From assembly GCA_963691705.1 (NCBI GenBank), contig OY829542.1, positions 62,706,427-62,770,426 on the forward strand: DNA of 64,000 bases, in the 5' to 3' direction. Positions 1 through 10,986 of the stretch are shown here, piece by piece. Source of the stretch: Viola odorata. Taxonomy: Eukaryota; Streptophyta; Magnoliopsida; Malpighiales; Violaceae. Both the position numbers and the translations under genes were made by a program. Below the pieces are notes generated by a model that had not been told where the DNA came from, searched no databases, and was given only the letters and a program-made list of their open reading frames with translations. The first letter of the stretch is position 1. Every line of letters starts with the position of its first letter.

Positions 1-1005
1 ATAAGCTTTCACCAATTCATTATCCTTCTTCTCCATGTTCTGCAAATCGGAACGGTCAGGCGCCACTTCTGTATTAAACTTGTATTGCTTTAGGAAAGCA
101 TCAGATAAATCTCTCCAAGTCCGAATCTTGATTCTATCCAAACCCATGTACCAAGTCAAAGCATGTCTGGCCAAACTTTCTCTAAATAGGTGAATCAACA
201 GAGGCTCATTATGTATCACTTCAGACATTTTGTTACAGTAGACCCTGAGATGAGTCTTGGGGCATTCAATTCCAGTATACTTCTCAAATTCTGGAATCTT
301 GAAGTTCAGGGGCATCGTGATCCCTGGTACCATGCACATATCAGCGGGACCCATAGGATCAAAGGGGTCCGCTCCTTCCACTGCCCTTAGTCTTTCCTCT
401 AGCAGGCTCAACCTATCATGACTTGGCCCTTCTGCTTTAACGGGAACAAAACCAACGGTTTGTGGATGCTCAAAAGAACCCTGTGGTTGGGTCCGATTCC
501 CACTAGGGAATAGAACTCTTGAAAGTTCAGGTACTGCAAATTGAGTAGGGTGGCTCTGAGTTGGTTGGACATACTGGAATTTAGAGTGATCCTGATTTTT
601 ACCAGAACCGAGAGTGAGATCAGCAAGAGAAGGATTAAGAGGTGGAACGTCTTGTCCAAACGTACTAATAACAGTACTTGTGACGGCTGGCGTAGTGAGT
701 GAGTTGAAACCAAGGAAAGGACTTTGCCATTTCCACTGGACCCCTTGACCGGAAAATGGTTGAGAAATGGACGAACCCGCAGCAACAGATGAAGAGATAG
801 GTCCTGTCGCATGACTGGAAGAGGGATAAAAACCAAGAGGATAGTCAAGAGTTGGCCCTTCAGGATCTTTCCGGGTTTTAGCATGCATTATCTCATCCCG
901 CTCTTTTTCGGCTTGGAGGGCCCGTTCTCTAGTAGTTCGAAGTTGTTCCTCCAATTCCGCTATCCTTGTTTCAAATGCCTTATCCGTCACCACTTGTTCC
1001 GTCAT
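1..1005 (-). CDS. Retrotransposon gag protein of the Tat/Ogre element (3'-partial)
   Basis: Structural capsid-like protein of the retroelement. The minus-strand frame from the ATG at 1005 stays open to the window edge. The N-terminal part is a short coiled-coil-like stretch (IAELEEQLRTTRERALQAEK), followed by a Ser/Pro/Gln-rich linker. The conserved gag core begins near position 400 with EERLRAVEG, then FKIPEFEKY, PKTHLRVYCNKM, LLIHLFRESL, ALTWYMGL and DAFLKQYKFN. These blocks are characteristic of Tat/Ogre gag and match the Retrotrans_gag family pattern. The frame is also open for some distance upstream of this ATG, so the start could be further right or could follow a splice. No stop is seen in the visible part. 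The downstream pro-pol is outside the window. Confidence 0.8.
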   Translation of the reverse strand, partial: MTEQVVTDKAFETRIAELEEQLRTTRERALQAEKERDEIMHAKTRKDPEGPTLDYPLGFYPSSSHATGPISSSVAAGSSISQPFSGQGVQWKWQSPFLGFNSLTTPAVTSTVISTFGQDVPPLNPSLADLTLGSGKNQDHSKFQYVQPTQSHPTQFAVPELSRVLFPSGNRTQPQGSFEHPQTVGFVPVKAEGPSHDRLSLLEERLRAVEGADPFDPMGPADMCMVPGITMPLNFKIPEFEKYTGIECPKTHLRVYCNKMSEVIHNEPLLIHLFRESLARHALTWYMGLDRIKIRTWRDLSDAFLKQYKFNTEVAPDRSDLQNMEKKDNELVKAY

Positions 1006-1764
1006 TTTCCGTGTTTGAAGTCTGGTAGCGTGGAGCTTTTGAGGAATAGTTCTTTTCTTATGAGCTATCTTTTTCTGAAAACAAAGAGAAAAGGTAGGTG
1101 TAAATTCTTAGGAATAATAATAATAACAGACAGAAATGCTACCTTGAGGACTCCACTCCGCTTATTCAAATCTCCGGCTCCTCTTCGATCTTTCACTTGA
1201 TACTTTTGAGATTCGGAAGGAAAGGAACATGAAACAATCTTCAAATCATCACACTGACGAAGGTTACTAGGGAAGCTTCTATTCATTCCCGAAATCCAAA
1301 AGGGAAGCTTCTATTCATTTCCGATAACATATATTGATGGTTCCTTGATCAAGATGGAAGATGGAGGATCCCGTAAGTGACAGCCTTTCCTAGCCTTTAA
1401 CAAGACTAGGGTCCCCGCCCCTTACGTTTCTTTTCCAAAATCCAAATTCAATCTTGGATCATGAATAATCTTCTTTATCTATCTCTAGCTGTCAAATCTA
1501 ATTTGCAAGAGAAGAGCTCCAATTCATTCTCGAAATCACAAAGGGAACTTTTTACTCATTCCCGAAAATACGAAGGGAAATAAAAAAAAAGCATCGAAGC
1601 AAGGTAGGGTCAAGCAATCGCAAATGGTAACCATACATGAAGAAGAAATAGTCATCATTCATATGAATGTGACTAATCATTTGAAAAAGGTACACCCAAA
1701 GTAAAACACCACCAAGTACTTGCTCCCATTAAAAAAATACAACCATTCGAATCACAAAAATAAA

Positions 1765-3555
1765 TCAACATCTTGAGGCTTGACTGCTGGTGGAATTTTC
1801 TCCTATCTGCTCCATCAAGGCAACCTTCTTCTTCTGCACCTTCACTTCAGCTTCTAAAACGGCCACTCGGGCTTGCAATACTTGATTCTCTCCATCCATG
1901 CTGGTTGTCTCTTTGATGCGATCAGTCAAAATCTCAATCATTGCATCTTTCTCTCGGACCAAAGTGCTTGAAATCTCCCTTTTATTGACTTCTCCCTTCA
2001 ACCTCCTTCTAAAGTTTTCTTGGGCTATCCTTTGGTTCACACGGTTTACCCGCACGTGCTCCTTATGACGCCTTTCCCATCCGTGTAGCTGAAGCTCTAA
2101 ATCCATCTTTTCAGTCAACCAAATATCTTTTTCTGTCAACAACTGATCTCGCTCTTCTCTTGTCATCCGCAACTGCTCCATCAACAGGGCGTGGGTCACA
2201 TAGTTAACCCCCGCATTGGCATGGCGTTCACCTTCTTCTTCCATAGGCTTCCTATTTTCTGGGAGGGGCAAAACATTTCCATTAATCCTGTTCCTCCTCC
2301 ATTCTGAGTATTCCTTTGTCGGCTGAGTAGGGATAGTATGTCCCTCAAGGCAAAATGGAGTGCGCCATTCGTTCACATACTGGCGTAGAGTGTCAGTTTC
2401 TCCTGAGTGCGGAAGACTTGAGATTGACATACCGAAAGTGGCGGGGATAATTTGCATGATGCAAAATTGACCAAGGACTAGAGCTGGGCAATAGGGCACG
2501 CATCCCCTTGCTCCGATCAATGGGACCCATAATAAGTCCCCGCAACTTACAATAGGATTAGCGGCTCGCAACCATTTGGCGTGTCTGTCGATATTTTCTT
2601 CAGAAAGATTCAGGAATCTGTCGACCCAGGTTTCTTTATCTTCCATTTTTCATTTATCCACGGCTACTTCTTGGCCCACTCCCATAATGACCTTCACCAA
2701 GGGATCCGTACCTAGATAGCTTGGAGAGAACAGAGACTGGTTTGGTGCCTGCTTGAAGTGACTGACCAACCATACTGTTAAAAGTTGAGTGCAACAAGTG
2801 AGTTTTCCTTTCCCAGTTCGCCTGCAACAGTCTAAGGAGCGGAATGTCTCTGCCAGAATAGCCGTTGTAGGGTTGATTTTATTCCTTTCCATCTCATGAA
2901 ACACATTAGCCGCCTCAAAATCGACACAATCCTTCATCTTAGGAAGTAAGACTAAACCCATTATGGCAAAGGCTAGGATCTTTAATCGCTGCTCCCCTTG
3001 AGACAAATGAAATTGTCTGACGATATCCGACCAACCCCACGCATAATTCTCATTCCTCCAACGAGTTGGGATTCCCACCAATTTGTCCAAACTCGATTTG
3101 ATACTATCAGACTTAACAAGGACATTCTGATAAATGCATGATACTGGGGGAACAAAGCATAATAATGCGGCGTACTCCTCTAGAGTAGGAGTCAAATCTA
3201 TTCCTTTGTCGAAAGAAAAGCATCGGTAGCATGGGTCCCAGAATTGCAGAGCCGCTCGGATGCAACTTAGGTCAACCTTCACATCTATTAGCATTAACAG
3301 TTTCCCATACTTGCATTGGAATTGCACTTTCTCATCAACAGTAAGCTCATTTCTCAATTCTTTGATCTTTGTAGCATCAAAATCTACCTTCTCCGCGCTA
3401 ACCTTGGTCATGACATCCGAAACAAAACCCGGTTCTAACATGTTCCCGTGCATCAACTGGTCATTGTAACTCTTTTTCCCAAAAGTATCAAGTGAAAGCA
3501 TAGTGGGTACAGCCATCGAATGAATAAGCAAGGTGGGTCCTGTCACAAGTACCAA
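1765..3555 (-). pseudogene. DUF7745-like ORF1 of the Tat/Ogre element, split by one nonsense codon
   Basis: A protein of about 595 residues whose role is unknown. The N-terminal half (3555-2650) has the blocks YGKLLMLIDVKVD, FWDPCYRCFSF, TPTLEEYAALL and the second half (2646-1765) has GDLLWVPLIGARGCVPYCPALV, QFIPAT-like QIIPATFG and WRRNR. These resemble the plant DUF7745 family often found in retroelement proteins. The C-terminal 130 residues are strongly charged with long heptad-like stretches, so a coiled coil is likely. The two halves are in the same frame, separated only by a TGA at 2650-2652 followed by an AAA codon. The surrounding family pattern suggests a Trp codon there, so a single TGG to TGA change. 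It lies upstream of gag, where Ogre elements carry ORF1. The ORF1 role is inferred from position. Confidence 0.75.
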
Positions 3556-4052
3556 ACATGTATTAGCAAATCGAATATCATAAACATGTTAATACGCAAA
3601 ATAAAATAATAACAAGGATGGAAATAAATTAATGGATACATAAAAAAAAGAGAATCATGGCAATAAGGAATCACTTTGAACAATACACACGCGATTGTGA
3701 TGCACATGCTTGGGTAACTCCAACTACTTCTAACTGGCTGAAAGGCTCCCGGACGATACCAAGAAGTGGTCCCTCAGTAAATGGATACGTGATTGCTGAC
3801 CGAAACACAAAAGAATCGGGGCGTTCACCCATTTAGGGGTTCTAGTCCGAGTTAGGGTTCATGAAAGCTGACTGGGACCCAAGTCCTCAGGGCTTCACTA
3901 ATACCAATCTAATCCTATTTGGGAAGGCCCGGCGAAAGGGCATTATGCGTGAAATGCACGTGAGAATACAACAGTTGATATCAAAGCGAATGAACAAATA
4001 AATAATAACAATAAACACCTCAAGCAAATAATTCCGGCTTCGACCCTCTAGT
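3556..4052 (-). other. Leader of the Tat/Ogre element
   Basis: Non-coding stretch of about 500 bp between the primer-binding site and ORF1. I see no recognisable ORF or structure beyond the primer-site edge. Confidence 0.6.
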
Positions 4053-4069
4053 CCCCAGTGAAGTCGCCA
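4053..4069 (-). promoter_or_regulatory. Primer-binding site, tRNA-Arg type
   Basis: The plus strand reads CCCCAGTGAAGTCGCCA. This matches the 3' end of plant tRNA-Arg(ACG), CCCCAGCGGAGTCGCCA, at 15 of 17 positions including the terminal CCA. It sits 3 bp inside the inferred LTR end. tRNA-Arg priming is a known feature of Ogre/Tat elements. The tRNA sequence is quoted from memory. Confidence 0.8.
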
Positions 4070-4072
4070 AAC

Positions 4073-6825
4073 TGTCGCACCGTCGCGAGCGAAATTCGGG
4101 ACGCAAAGAAATTCACATAACAATGAAGTCGCCACCCTATTTCTCTAAGGTTTAGGGAAACCTAAAAGTCTGAAAAAGAAGAAGAAAATAAAACAAAAAC
4201 TAAGGCACAAATAAAAGGGTCTAAACCCGAGAACTACGGTTCGGGGTCGATTTATGGACTTGGGAAGGTGCGAGGCACCCAAGTCTCATCCTAAAAAGGT
4301 TACCGGTTCTAAAAAGAGGTGTTTTAAAGTCATGTTAAAAACAAGTAATTTGGGGCCCTCAGGGGGGATCGTCGCTTTAATTCTTTAGTTGGTTCGGTTG
4401 ATTTTATCCTAATTATCGTCGAGTTGTTAAAAAGAAAATAAACATTTTATCCTCTAAAAAATAAAAAGGCCGGTTTGCATACCTATTCCGGTTATACTTA
4501 ATCGAGTTCAAAAATTAGTCAGATTACATGCAAGATTGATTAAGTGAAATTACTATCATTTTATTATTAATCTTTACTAAAGCGACGACCCTAGTAAATC
4601 ATAGACGAATCACGGCGATCGAAATCACTATCATCACGGATGAGTTACTACATCATCGGGCAAATGCATATGATTAATCCTATTTACTAGGTGATTCTAA
4701 GCATGCATAGACTAGCAAAGTATCATTTATATGAATGCGAGAAAACACGTTGAAAAGAGAAAAAACTGGGAAGTGGGGTTGAAGCCGCGCACATAACACA
4801 TTCATCAAGATAACATTAATACATCCATGAGCATAAAGTAAATATCAAGGGATTACTAAATTTAAACAATCACGCAACATTAAAGATTTAAATCTCATTT
4901 TAAAAGGTAACTCTAATGATAAGGGGGATTAAATATGGAGGTATTTTCTACGAGTTGGGCTTAAGGCCCATTTACTATCTTTCCACTTTCAAATGATTTG
5001 TATTTCCGGTGATTTACTATCCTAAAAATTTAGAGGAGCTTAAGTTATTGGAAAAGATTAATCCTACGTTTATTTACTACTTTGTTTAGTTTTCTTTGAT
5101 TGATTTTATTCGTTTTGATTTGTGGGGATTATTGAAGATTTGAGGATTTTAATAATTAATAATCATGCAATTAAATTAAAGCGTGATGTTTAATAATAAT
5201 CCTATTTTATTTCATGCATTTAACAAAATAAAATGTTGAGTAATTACTAAGCCTAATTCGTTCAAGCAAGGGTCGATTTGAGTGAAATTATTAAAGGGAG
5301 TTATAGATATAAATTAATTCTCATGCAAAAAAGTTTATTTTAATCTAGCAATCATAAATAATCATGCATTCGATCATACAATAAATAGAATAAATAACAA
5401 AAATCTCCTCGAGCGGGTACCTGCATCACAGATCGGTTAGTAGCACAGAATGAAAATAAATAAATATTACAAGCCTTTCTAACGGGCCGACCCACTACTA
5501 AAACTAGCATCAAATAAATCTCTTCTCTTCCTACCTTGGGCCGGCCCAAGCCCTAAATAAATTAAACACACTTTCTCATTTATTTCCTAACCAGCCCAAG
5601 CCCGTACACAAACCATAAGAACAAATAAACATAAACCTAATCCCAAACTCCCTTCTCATTCTCTGCTGATGCCGCCGGCGGCAACAACCCATTCCTTCTC
5701 CTTCCCTTCTGCCGCCAGCGGCGGCTACTCCCTTCCCTTCTCCTCAACCCGAAAATCCCTGCAAAACAAACACAAGCACAACAGCAAGGCACACAAAAAC
5801 CAACAAGCTAACTAGAGAAAAAGAAGCAAGAAATTACAGAGGTACTGGTCCGGGAAAGCGAGAGAGAACGACGGCGTACAGGGCGTGGTTGAGCAGTGGC
5901 GGTGATGGAGCAACAGAGGGTGAGAGGGGGCTATTTTAATTCTGTGTTAAAAGTGGTTTTGGGATGGATTTCGGATGAGGATTTGGGGGATTTGGGTATT
6001 GATTTCGGTTGGTTTTGGGGCTGATTCTAGGACTGATTTGGGCTGATTTTGAATGGTTTTTTTGGGACTGATTTTGGGGTTGATTTGTTACTGATTTTGG
6101 GGTGGTTTTGGGTCGATTTTAGGGGGCTGATTTGGGGTGATTTTAGGGGCTGATTTGGGTGCAGTTTTGGGGCTGATTTGGGTGGTTTTAGGGGCTGTTT
6201 TGGGTGCAGTTTAGGGGCTGATTTGGGGTGCTGTTTTGGGTGCAGTTTAGGGGCTGATTTGTGGTTTTAGGGGCTGATTTGGGTGCAGTGAGGGTGACGG
6301 GTTTGAATGAGGGATTGGAATTGAGATTAGTTGATTTCTTGCAGGTACTGAAATTGGCTGATTTGTGCCCGGGGGTTGAAACTGGCAGAGGGTTTTGATT
6401 TATAGAGGGTGAGGAGATCGGTGCATTAATTCAATTCCTGGACACGAGGTAACGGGTAGGAGCGGGACGATCTTTGAATGTCAGAGAGATCTTTGAAAAA
6501 CGAAGGGTATCTGATTCTGTTTGAAAAATGGGAGATGTGAGCAGAGTGTGTCTGATTTCGTTTGAAAAATAAGGAGGAAGAGGTGGTTCGGCGATTATGG
6601 GTAATTAGTTCGAGCTAATGGTCCGATAAACTGATAAAAGCTCGAATAAAAATACGAACAAAAACATAAAACAAAATACCAGGATAAATAATGGTAATAA
6701 TGATAATGATAATAATAATAATAATACTTAATAATAATCAACAATAATCATGGACGATAAAAATAAAAATGTGGGTATGTTATGATATGGTAATGATGAC
6801 TTATGTCAAAAATCGGGTAGCAACA
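4073..6825 (-). repeat. 5' LTR of the Tat/Ogre element (about 2.75 kb)
   Basis: Inferred from the primer site on one side and the minus-strand TGTTGCTACCCG start on the other, giving TG...CA termini. The plus-strand face contains a short AG-rich area, a (TAA)n run near 6703-6725 and a striking G/T-rich minisatellite at about 5950-6295. The partner LTR is outside the window, so the ends are not confirmed by comparison. No protein-coding region is convincing inside it. Confidence 0.7.
5950..6295 (+). repeat. G/T-rich minisatellite inside the LTR
   Basis: Imperfect repeats of units such as GGGGCTGATTTGGGTG and GGTTTTAGGGGCTG recur about every 17-35 bases for roughly 300 bp, with dense GGG and GGGG runs on the plus strand (antisense to the retroelement transcript). 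The spacing of G-runs is compatible with several G-quadruplexes. This is seen directly; the folding is inference. Confidence 0.8.
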
Positions 6826-6830
6826 CCCGG

Positions 6831-7062
6831 CCCATCAATTTTTTTTTTTAAAAAAAAAAACCAAACCAAAACGGCGTCGTTTTGGTTTGGCTCATCAAAC
6901 CGGCCGGTTCAACCCGGTTCGCCGGTTATGTAAAAACCGGCCGGTTTGACCGGTTGAACCCGGTTCACTTGCTTATCCGGTTCGATAGCTGAATCGAACC
7001 GAAAACTTGAAAAACACCGGTTGAACCAGACGGACCGGCCAGTCCGGTCCGGTTCTGATAAC
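6831..7062. repeat. CCGGTT-rich repeat with a 30-bp hairpin
   Basis: About 230 bp dense in CCGGTT/AACCGG on both strands. It starts with a T/A run and a perfect hairpin at 6861-6890 (13-bp arms CCAAACCAAAACG around GCGT) and ends in CCGGTTCTGATAACTATG. This resembles plant hAT-type or MITE-like repeats with CCGG-rich subterminal sequence. It joins the Tat LTR on its left and the truncated Athila protease on its right. No target duplication could be established. Confidence 0.5.
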
Positions 7063-7063
7063 T

Positions 7064-10000
7064 ATGGATCTAGGGGCTGGCATTAATGTCATGCCCGTGA
7101 CGATTTTCAACCGTCTTGGTCTAGGGCCCCTCGAGCCAACCCCGCTTGTTATCCAACTAGCCGATCGCTTCGTAATTCACCCCGAAGGAGTAATCAAGGA
7201 CGTCTTGGTCCAAGTAGGAGACTTCCTATTTCTCGCAGACTTCTATGTCATCGCCATGGAGAATGAAGAATCCGCTAGAGCCACAGATGTTCTTCTAGGG
7301 CGACCGTTTTTGGCTACAGCCAGGGCCAAGATAGATGTTCATGATGCAACTATCTCTCTAGAGTTTGATGAGGAAATCATCAAGTTCAAAATGATGGATG
7401 CCATGTGATACCCTTCCGATTTAGACTCTGATCTCTCTTGTGTGAATTTTGTTGATTTGATTGACCCTTTAGTCGATAAAGTTGCTGACTTAAATTCTTT
7501 TGAGCCCTTGCAGGTTGCCCTAGACAGGAGTATCACGCCAGCATCATTGGACGTCTTGGCCTCGACGATCAATATTTCTCCGGAGTTGTATATCATCGTT
7601 GCAGCCTTAGAGGAAAAGCCTCTTGTTGACCCCACTCAACTTGCTATCTCTCCTTATTACGAGGAACACACCAAACTTCCTCCATCCCTTGTGCAAGCAC
7701 CCACTCTCGAGTTGAAAGATCTTCCAGTGCATCTCAAATATGCCTATCTAGGTGCAGACGACTCGCTTCCAGTTATTATCTCCAATCGTCTAGACCATGC
7801 CGAAGAAGCTGAGTTGATTTCTTTGCTCAAAGAGTTCAAGTCAGCCATGGGGTGGACTATTGCTGATATCAAAGGTTTATCCCCAGACCTATGCACCCAT
7901 TGGATCCATCTTGAGGACGCAAGCAAAACGGTCCGCCAGCCACAGAGACGCCTGAATGATGGAGGTTGTGAAAAAAGAGATATTGAAACTTTTAGATGCT
8001 GGAGTGATCTACCCCATTTCAGACAACCCTTGGGTAAGTCCCGTCCAGGTCGTGCCGAAGAAATCCGGAATCACCATTATAACTGGCCAAGACGGAGAGC
8101 TGATTCCAACCCGAATCCAGAATGGTTGGAGAGTGTGTATTGATTATCGGCGTCTAAATGCGGCTACCCAGAAAGATCATTTCCCCCTCCCATTTATTGA
8201 TCAGATGCTGGAGCGCCTCGCGGGAAAGACCCATTATTGCTGTCTAGATGGATATTCCAATTTTCACCAGATCCCAGTTGCCCTAGATGACCAGGAGAAG
8301 ACTACCTTCACCTGCCCCTTTGGCACTTTTGCATATCGAAGAATGCCGTTTGGTTTTTGCAACGCCCCAGCCACTTTTCAGCGATGCATGATCAGTATCT
8401 TCTCCAAATTCGTCGAAGAATGCATCGAAGTCTTCATGAACGATTTCACCATCTATGGCAATTCCTTCTCTGAATGCTTGTCTAGCCTGTGAAAAATTCT
8501 TCAACGTTGCGTCGAGACCAATCTAGTTCTGAATTTTGAGAAATGTCACTTTATGGTGGATCAAGGCCTCATCTTAGGCCACATAGTCTCTATCAAGGGC
8601 ATTGAGGTCGACAAAGCAAAGATTGAAGTAATTGAGTCATTGCCCTATCCTACTTGTGTCCGGGACATCCGTTCCTTTCTAGGGCATGCAGGCTTTTATA
8701 GGAGGTTCATTAAAGATTTCTCGAAAATTACTCAGCCAATGTGTCATCTATTGCAAAAGGATGCTGATTTTGTATTCGATGACAAATGCAAGTCAGCATT
8801 TGATACTCTCAAAGCAAAACTGATGTCTGCACCTATTATTAGAGCCCCAGACTGGTCCCTCCCCTTTGAAATTATGTGCGACGCCAACAATCATGCACTT
8901 GGAGCCGTCTTGGGGCAGACGAAAGACAAAGAACACTATGTGATTTATTATGCTTCCAAATTACTTGATCCTACCCAGCAAACCTACACGGTAACAGAAA
9001 GAGAACTCCTGGCTGTCGTTTATGCCCTAGATAAATTTCGTCAGTACCTCTTGGGCACCCATGTCATCATCTACACCGACCATTCTGCCCTTTGGTGCCT
9101 CCTGACGAAGGTAGATGCTAAACCACGCCTTATCCATTGGATCTTGCTTCTCCAAGAGTTCCATCTTCTCATCAAGGACAAGAAAGGAGCAGAGAATGTG
9201 GTCGCAGACCATTTGAGTAGACTTCCTGCCCAAGATGATAATTCACTGATGCCAATCAGGGATGTCTTCCCTGATGAGCATCTTTGTCTAGCCCAAGCCG
9301 TCTACTCTCCATGGTTTTCAGACATAGCAAATTTTTGTGCTACAGGCTCTTTCCCCGCGGATGCATCACCTAGCGAACGCACCAGAATTCGGAAGCAAGC
9401 AAAATACTACATCTGGGACAGCCTCTACCTATGGAAGCATTGTTCCGACCAAGTGGTTAGGCTTTGCGTGAATCTTGAGGAGGTACCATCAATCTTAAAG
9501 TTTTGTCACTCCTCCGTTGAAGGAGGTCATTTTGGTACCAAGAAGACCGCAATGAAAGTTCTTGAAGCCGGATTCTATTGGCCATCACTATTCCATGATT
9601 GTTATATGTATTGTGCATCTTGCCCTAGATGCCAAAGTATAGGAAATATTGGAGCACGCAATCAGATGCCCTTGATATGTATCATCTCTTGTGAGATCTT
9701 CGATATCTGGGGCATTGACTTTATGGGGTCATTCCCAAATTCTTTTGGCAACACCTATATCCTCCTCACCGTCGACTACGTTTCCAAGTGGGTCGAGGCC
9801 AAGACAACCAAGACGGATGATTCAAAGGTAGTTGTCGAATTTCTACACTCCAATATCTTTAATCGATTTGGTACACCACGCGCCCTAATCAGTGACTGGG
9901 GCACCCATTTTTGCAACCGAATCATCTACTCTCTCCTCCATAAGTACGGAGTGACTCATCGCGTCTCCACCGCTTATCACCCCCAGACGAATGGGCAAGC

Positions 10001-10607
10001 TGAAATCTCCAACCGAGAAATCAAAGCAATTCTTGAAAAGACAGTCAATCCGTCACGAAAGGATTGGAGCACTAAACTTGGAGATGCTCTTTGGGCCTAT
10101 CGGACCTCCTTCAAAACCCCAATCGGGATGACTCCTTATCGACCTGTCTATGGCAAGCCATGTCATTTGCCGGTGGAGATTGAGCATAAAGCCTTCTGGG
10201 CCATCAAGCAAGTCAATATAGATCTAGATCAAGCCGGCCAAAACCATCGCTTACAAATCCAAGAATTGGAGGAATTGAGAGATGATGCCTATGAGAATGC
10301 CCTCATCTACAAAAACAAGACAAAAGTTCAACACGATAAGCTTCTTGTTCCCAAATCATTTGTTGTTGGACAGAAAGTCCTATTATACAACTCTCGTTTG
10401 CGTCTGTTTGCAGAAAAACTAAAATCCAAGTGGACAGGTCCCTATCTAGTAACCATGGTTTATGACCATGGAGCTGTCGAGATCCAGAGCCTAAACACGG
10501 GCGTCGCTTTCAAAGTAAACGGTCATCGCTTGAAGCCATTCTATGAAGGGTTCAAGCCATTCACGACCGATGAAATGAGGGTGGCAGACCCACCAATCTT
10601 GCCCTAA
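7064..10607 (+). pseudogene. Athila pol: aspartic protease, reverse transcriptase, RNase H, integrase (degenerate)
   Basis: Protease: DLGAGINVMP at 7067 and LLGRPFLATARAKID near 7290. RT begins about 7956 (VVKKEILKLLDAGVIYPISD, WVSPVQVVPKKSG, WRVCIDYRRLNA, MPFGFCNAPATFQRCM). RNase H spans about 8860-9230 ([48 protein letters not shown]). Integrase spans about 9500-10590, with a zinc-binding H-H-C-C region, the catalytic Asp residues in WGIDFMG and [10 protein letters not shown], Glu in [12 protein letters not shown], and a C-terminal GPY-like WTGPYLV segment. Breaks: TGA at 7406-7408 and TGA at 8490-8492, both where CGA is expected, plus a frameshift near 7940-7960. The RT catalytic box reads FMNDF, so the first Asp is replaced by Asn. 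Not functional as it stands. Confidence 0.9.
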
Positions 10608-10976
10608 ACGCCTACCATCGTCTAGGCCTGGACGGAAAATTTGGCCAGTCAAGGAGGCATTTCACGCGCCTCATTTACTTTTTCCTCGTATCCTTTTCCT
10701 TTAATTATTTCCATTATTCCTTTCTATTTACTTTTTCCTCGTATCCCTTTCCTTTAATACGTTTTATTATTTCTTTCTCATCATCACAAACCCACACTCC
10801 ACTCATCTTTCTCTTTAATACTTTTTGTTATTCCTTTCTCATCATCACCAACCCACGCTCCACATCTTTATTATTTACCCATCTTTCTTTTTAATTAGTT
10901 TTTATTATTTCCTTAACATCTTTTGCTTGGTTTTAATTCCTTTCGTGTGGATTTGTTTAAAAACTATATATATATA
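10608..10976 (+). other. Athila spacer after pol
   Basis: T/C-rich non-coding sequence between integrase and the Mutator-like insertion. A CTTTTTCCTCGTATCC-type phrase occurs twice near 10680 and 10735, and a (TA)n run (10965-10980) forms the insertion site. No gene is seen. Confidence 0.6.
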
Positions 10977-10986
10977 TATATAAAAT

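Larger units (their letters stand above)
1..6825 (-). mobile_element. Tat/Ogre-type Ty3-gypsy LTR retrotransposon, 5' half, running off the left edge
   Basis: On the minus strand the order is LTR (6825-4073), tRNA-Arg-type primer-binding site (4069-4053), leader, a DUF7745-like ORF (3555-1765) and a gag ORF (from about 1005 leftwards). An extra ORF upstream of gag, a tRNA-Arg primer site and a very long LTR are known traits of the Tat/Ogre branch of plant Ty3-gypsy elements. Protease, RT, integrase and the 3' LTR would lie left of position 1, so completeness cannot be judged. No target duplication can be checked because the left end is missing. The LTR start was set at the TG of TGTTGCTACCCG read on the minus strand. 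Confidence 0.85.

Noticed and set aside
408..884. 158-codon minus-strand frame
   Set aside because: It is a shadow of the gag frame, which is the one with conserved family motifs.
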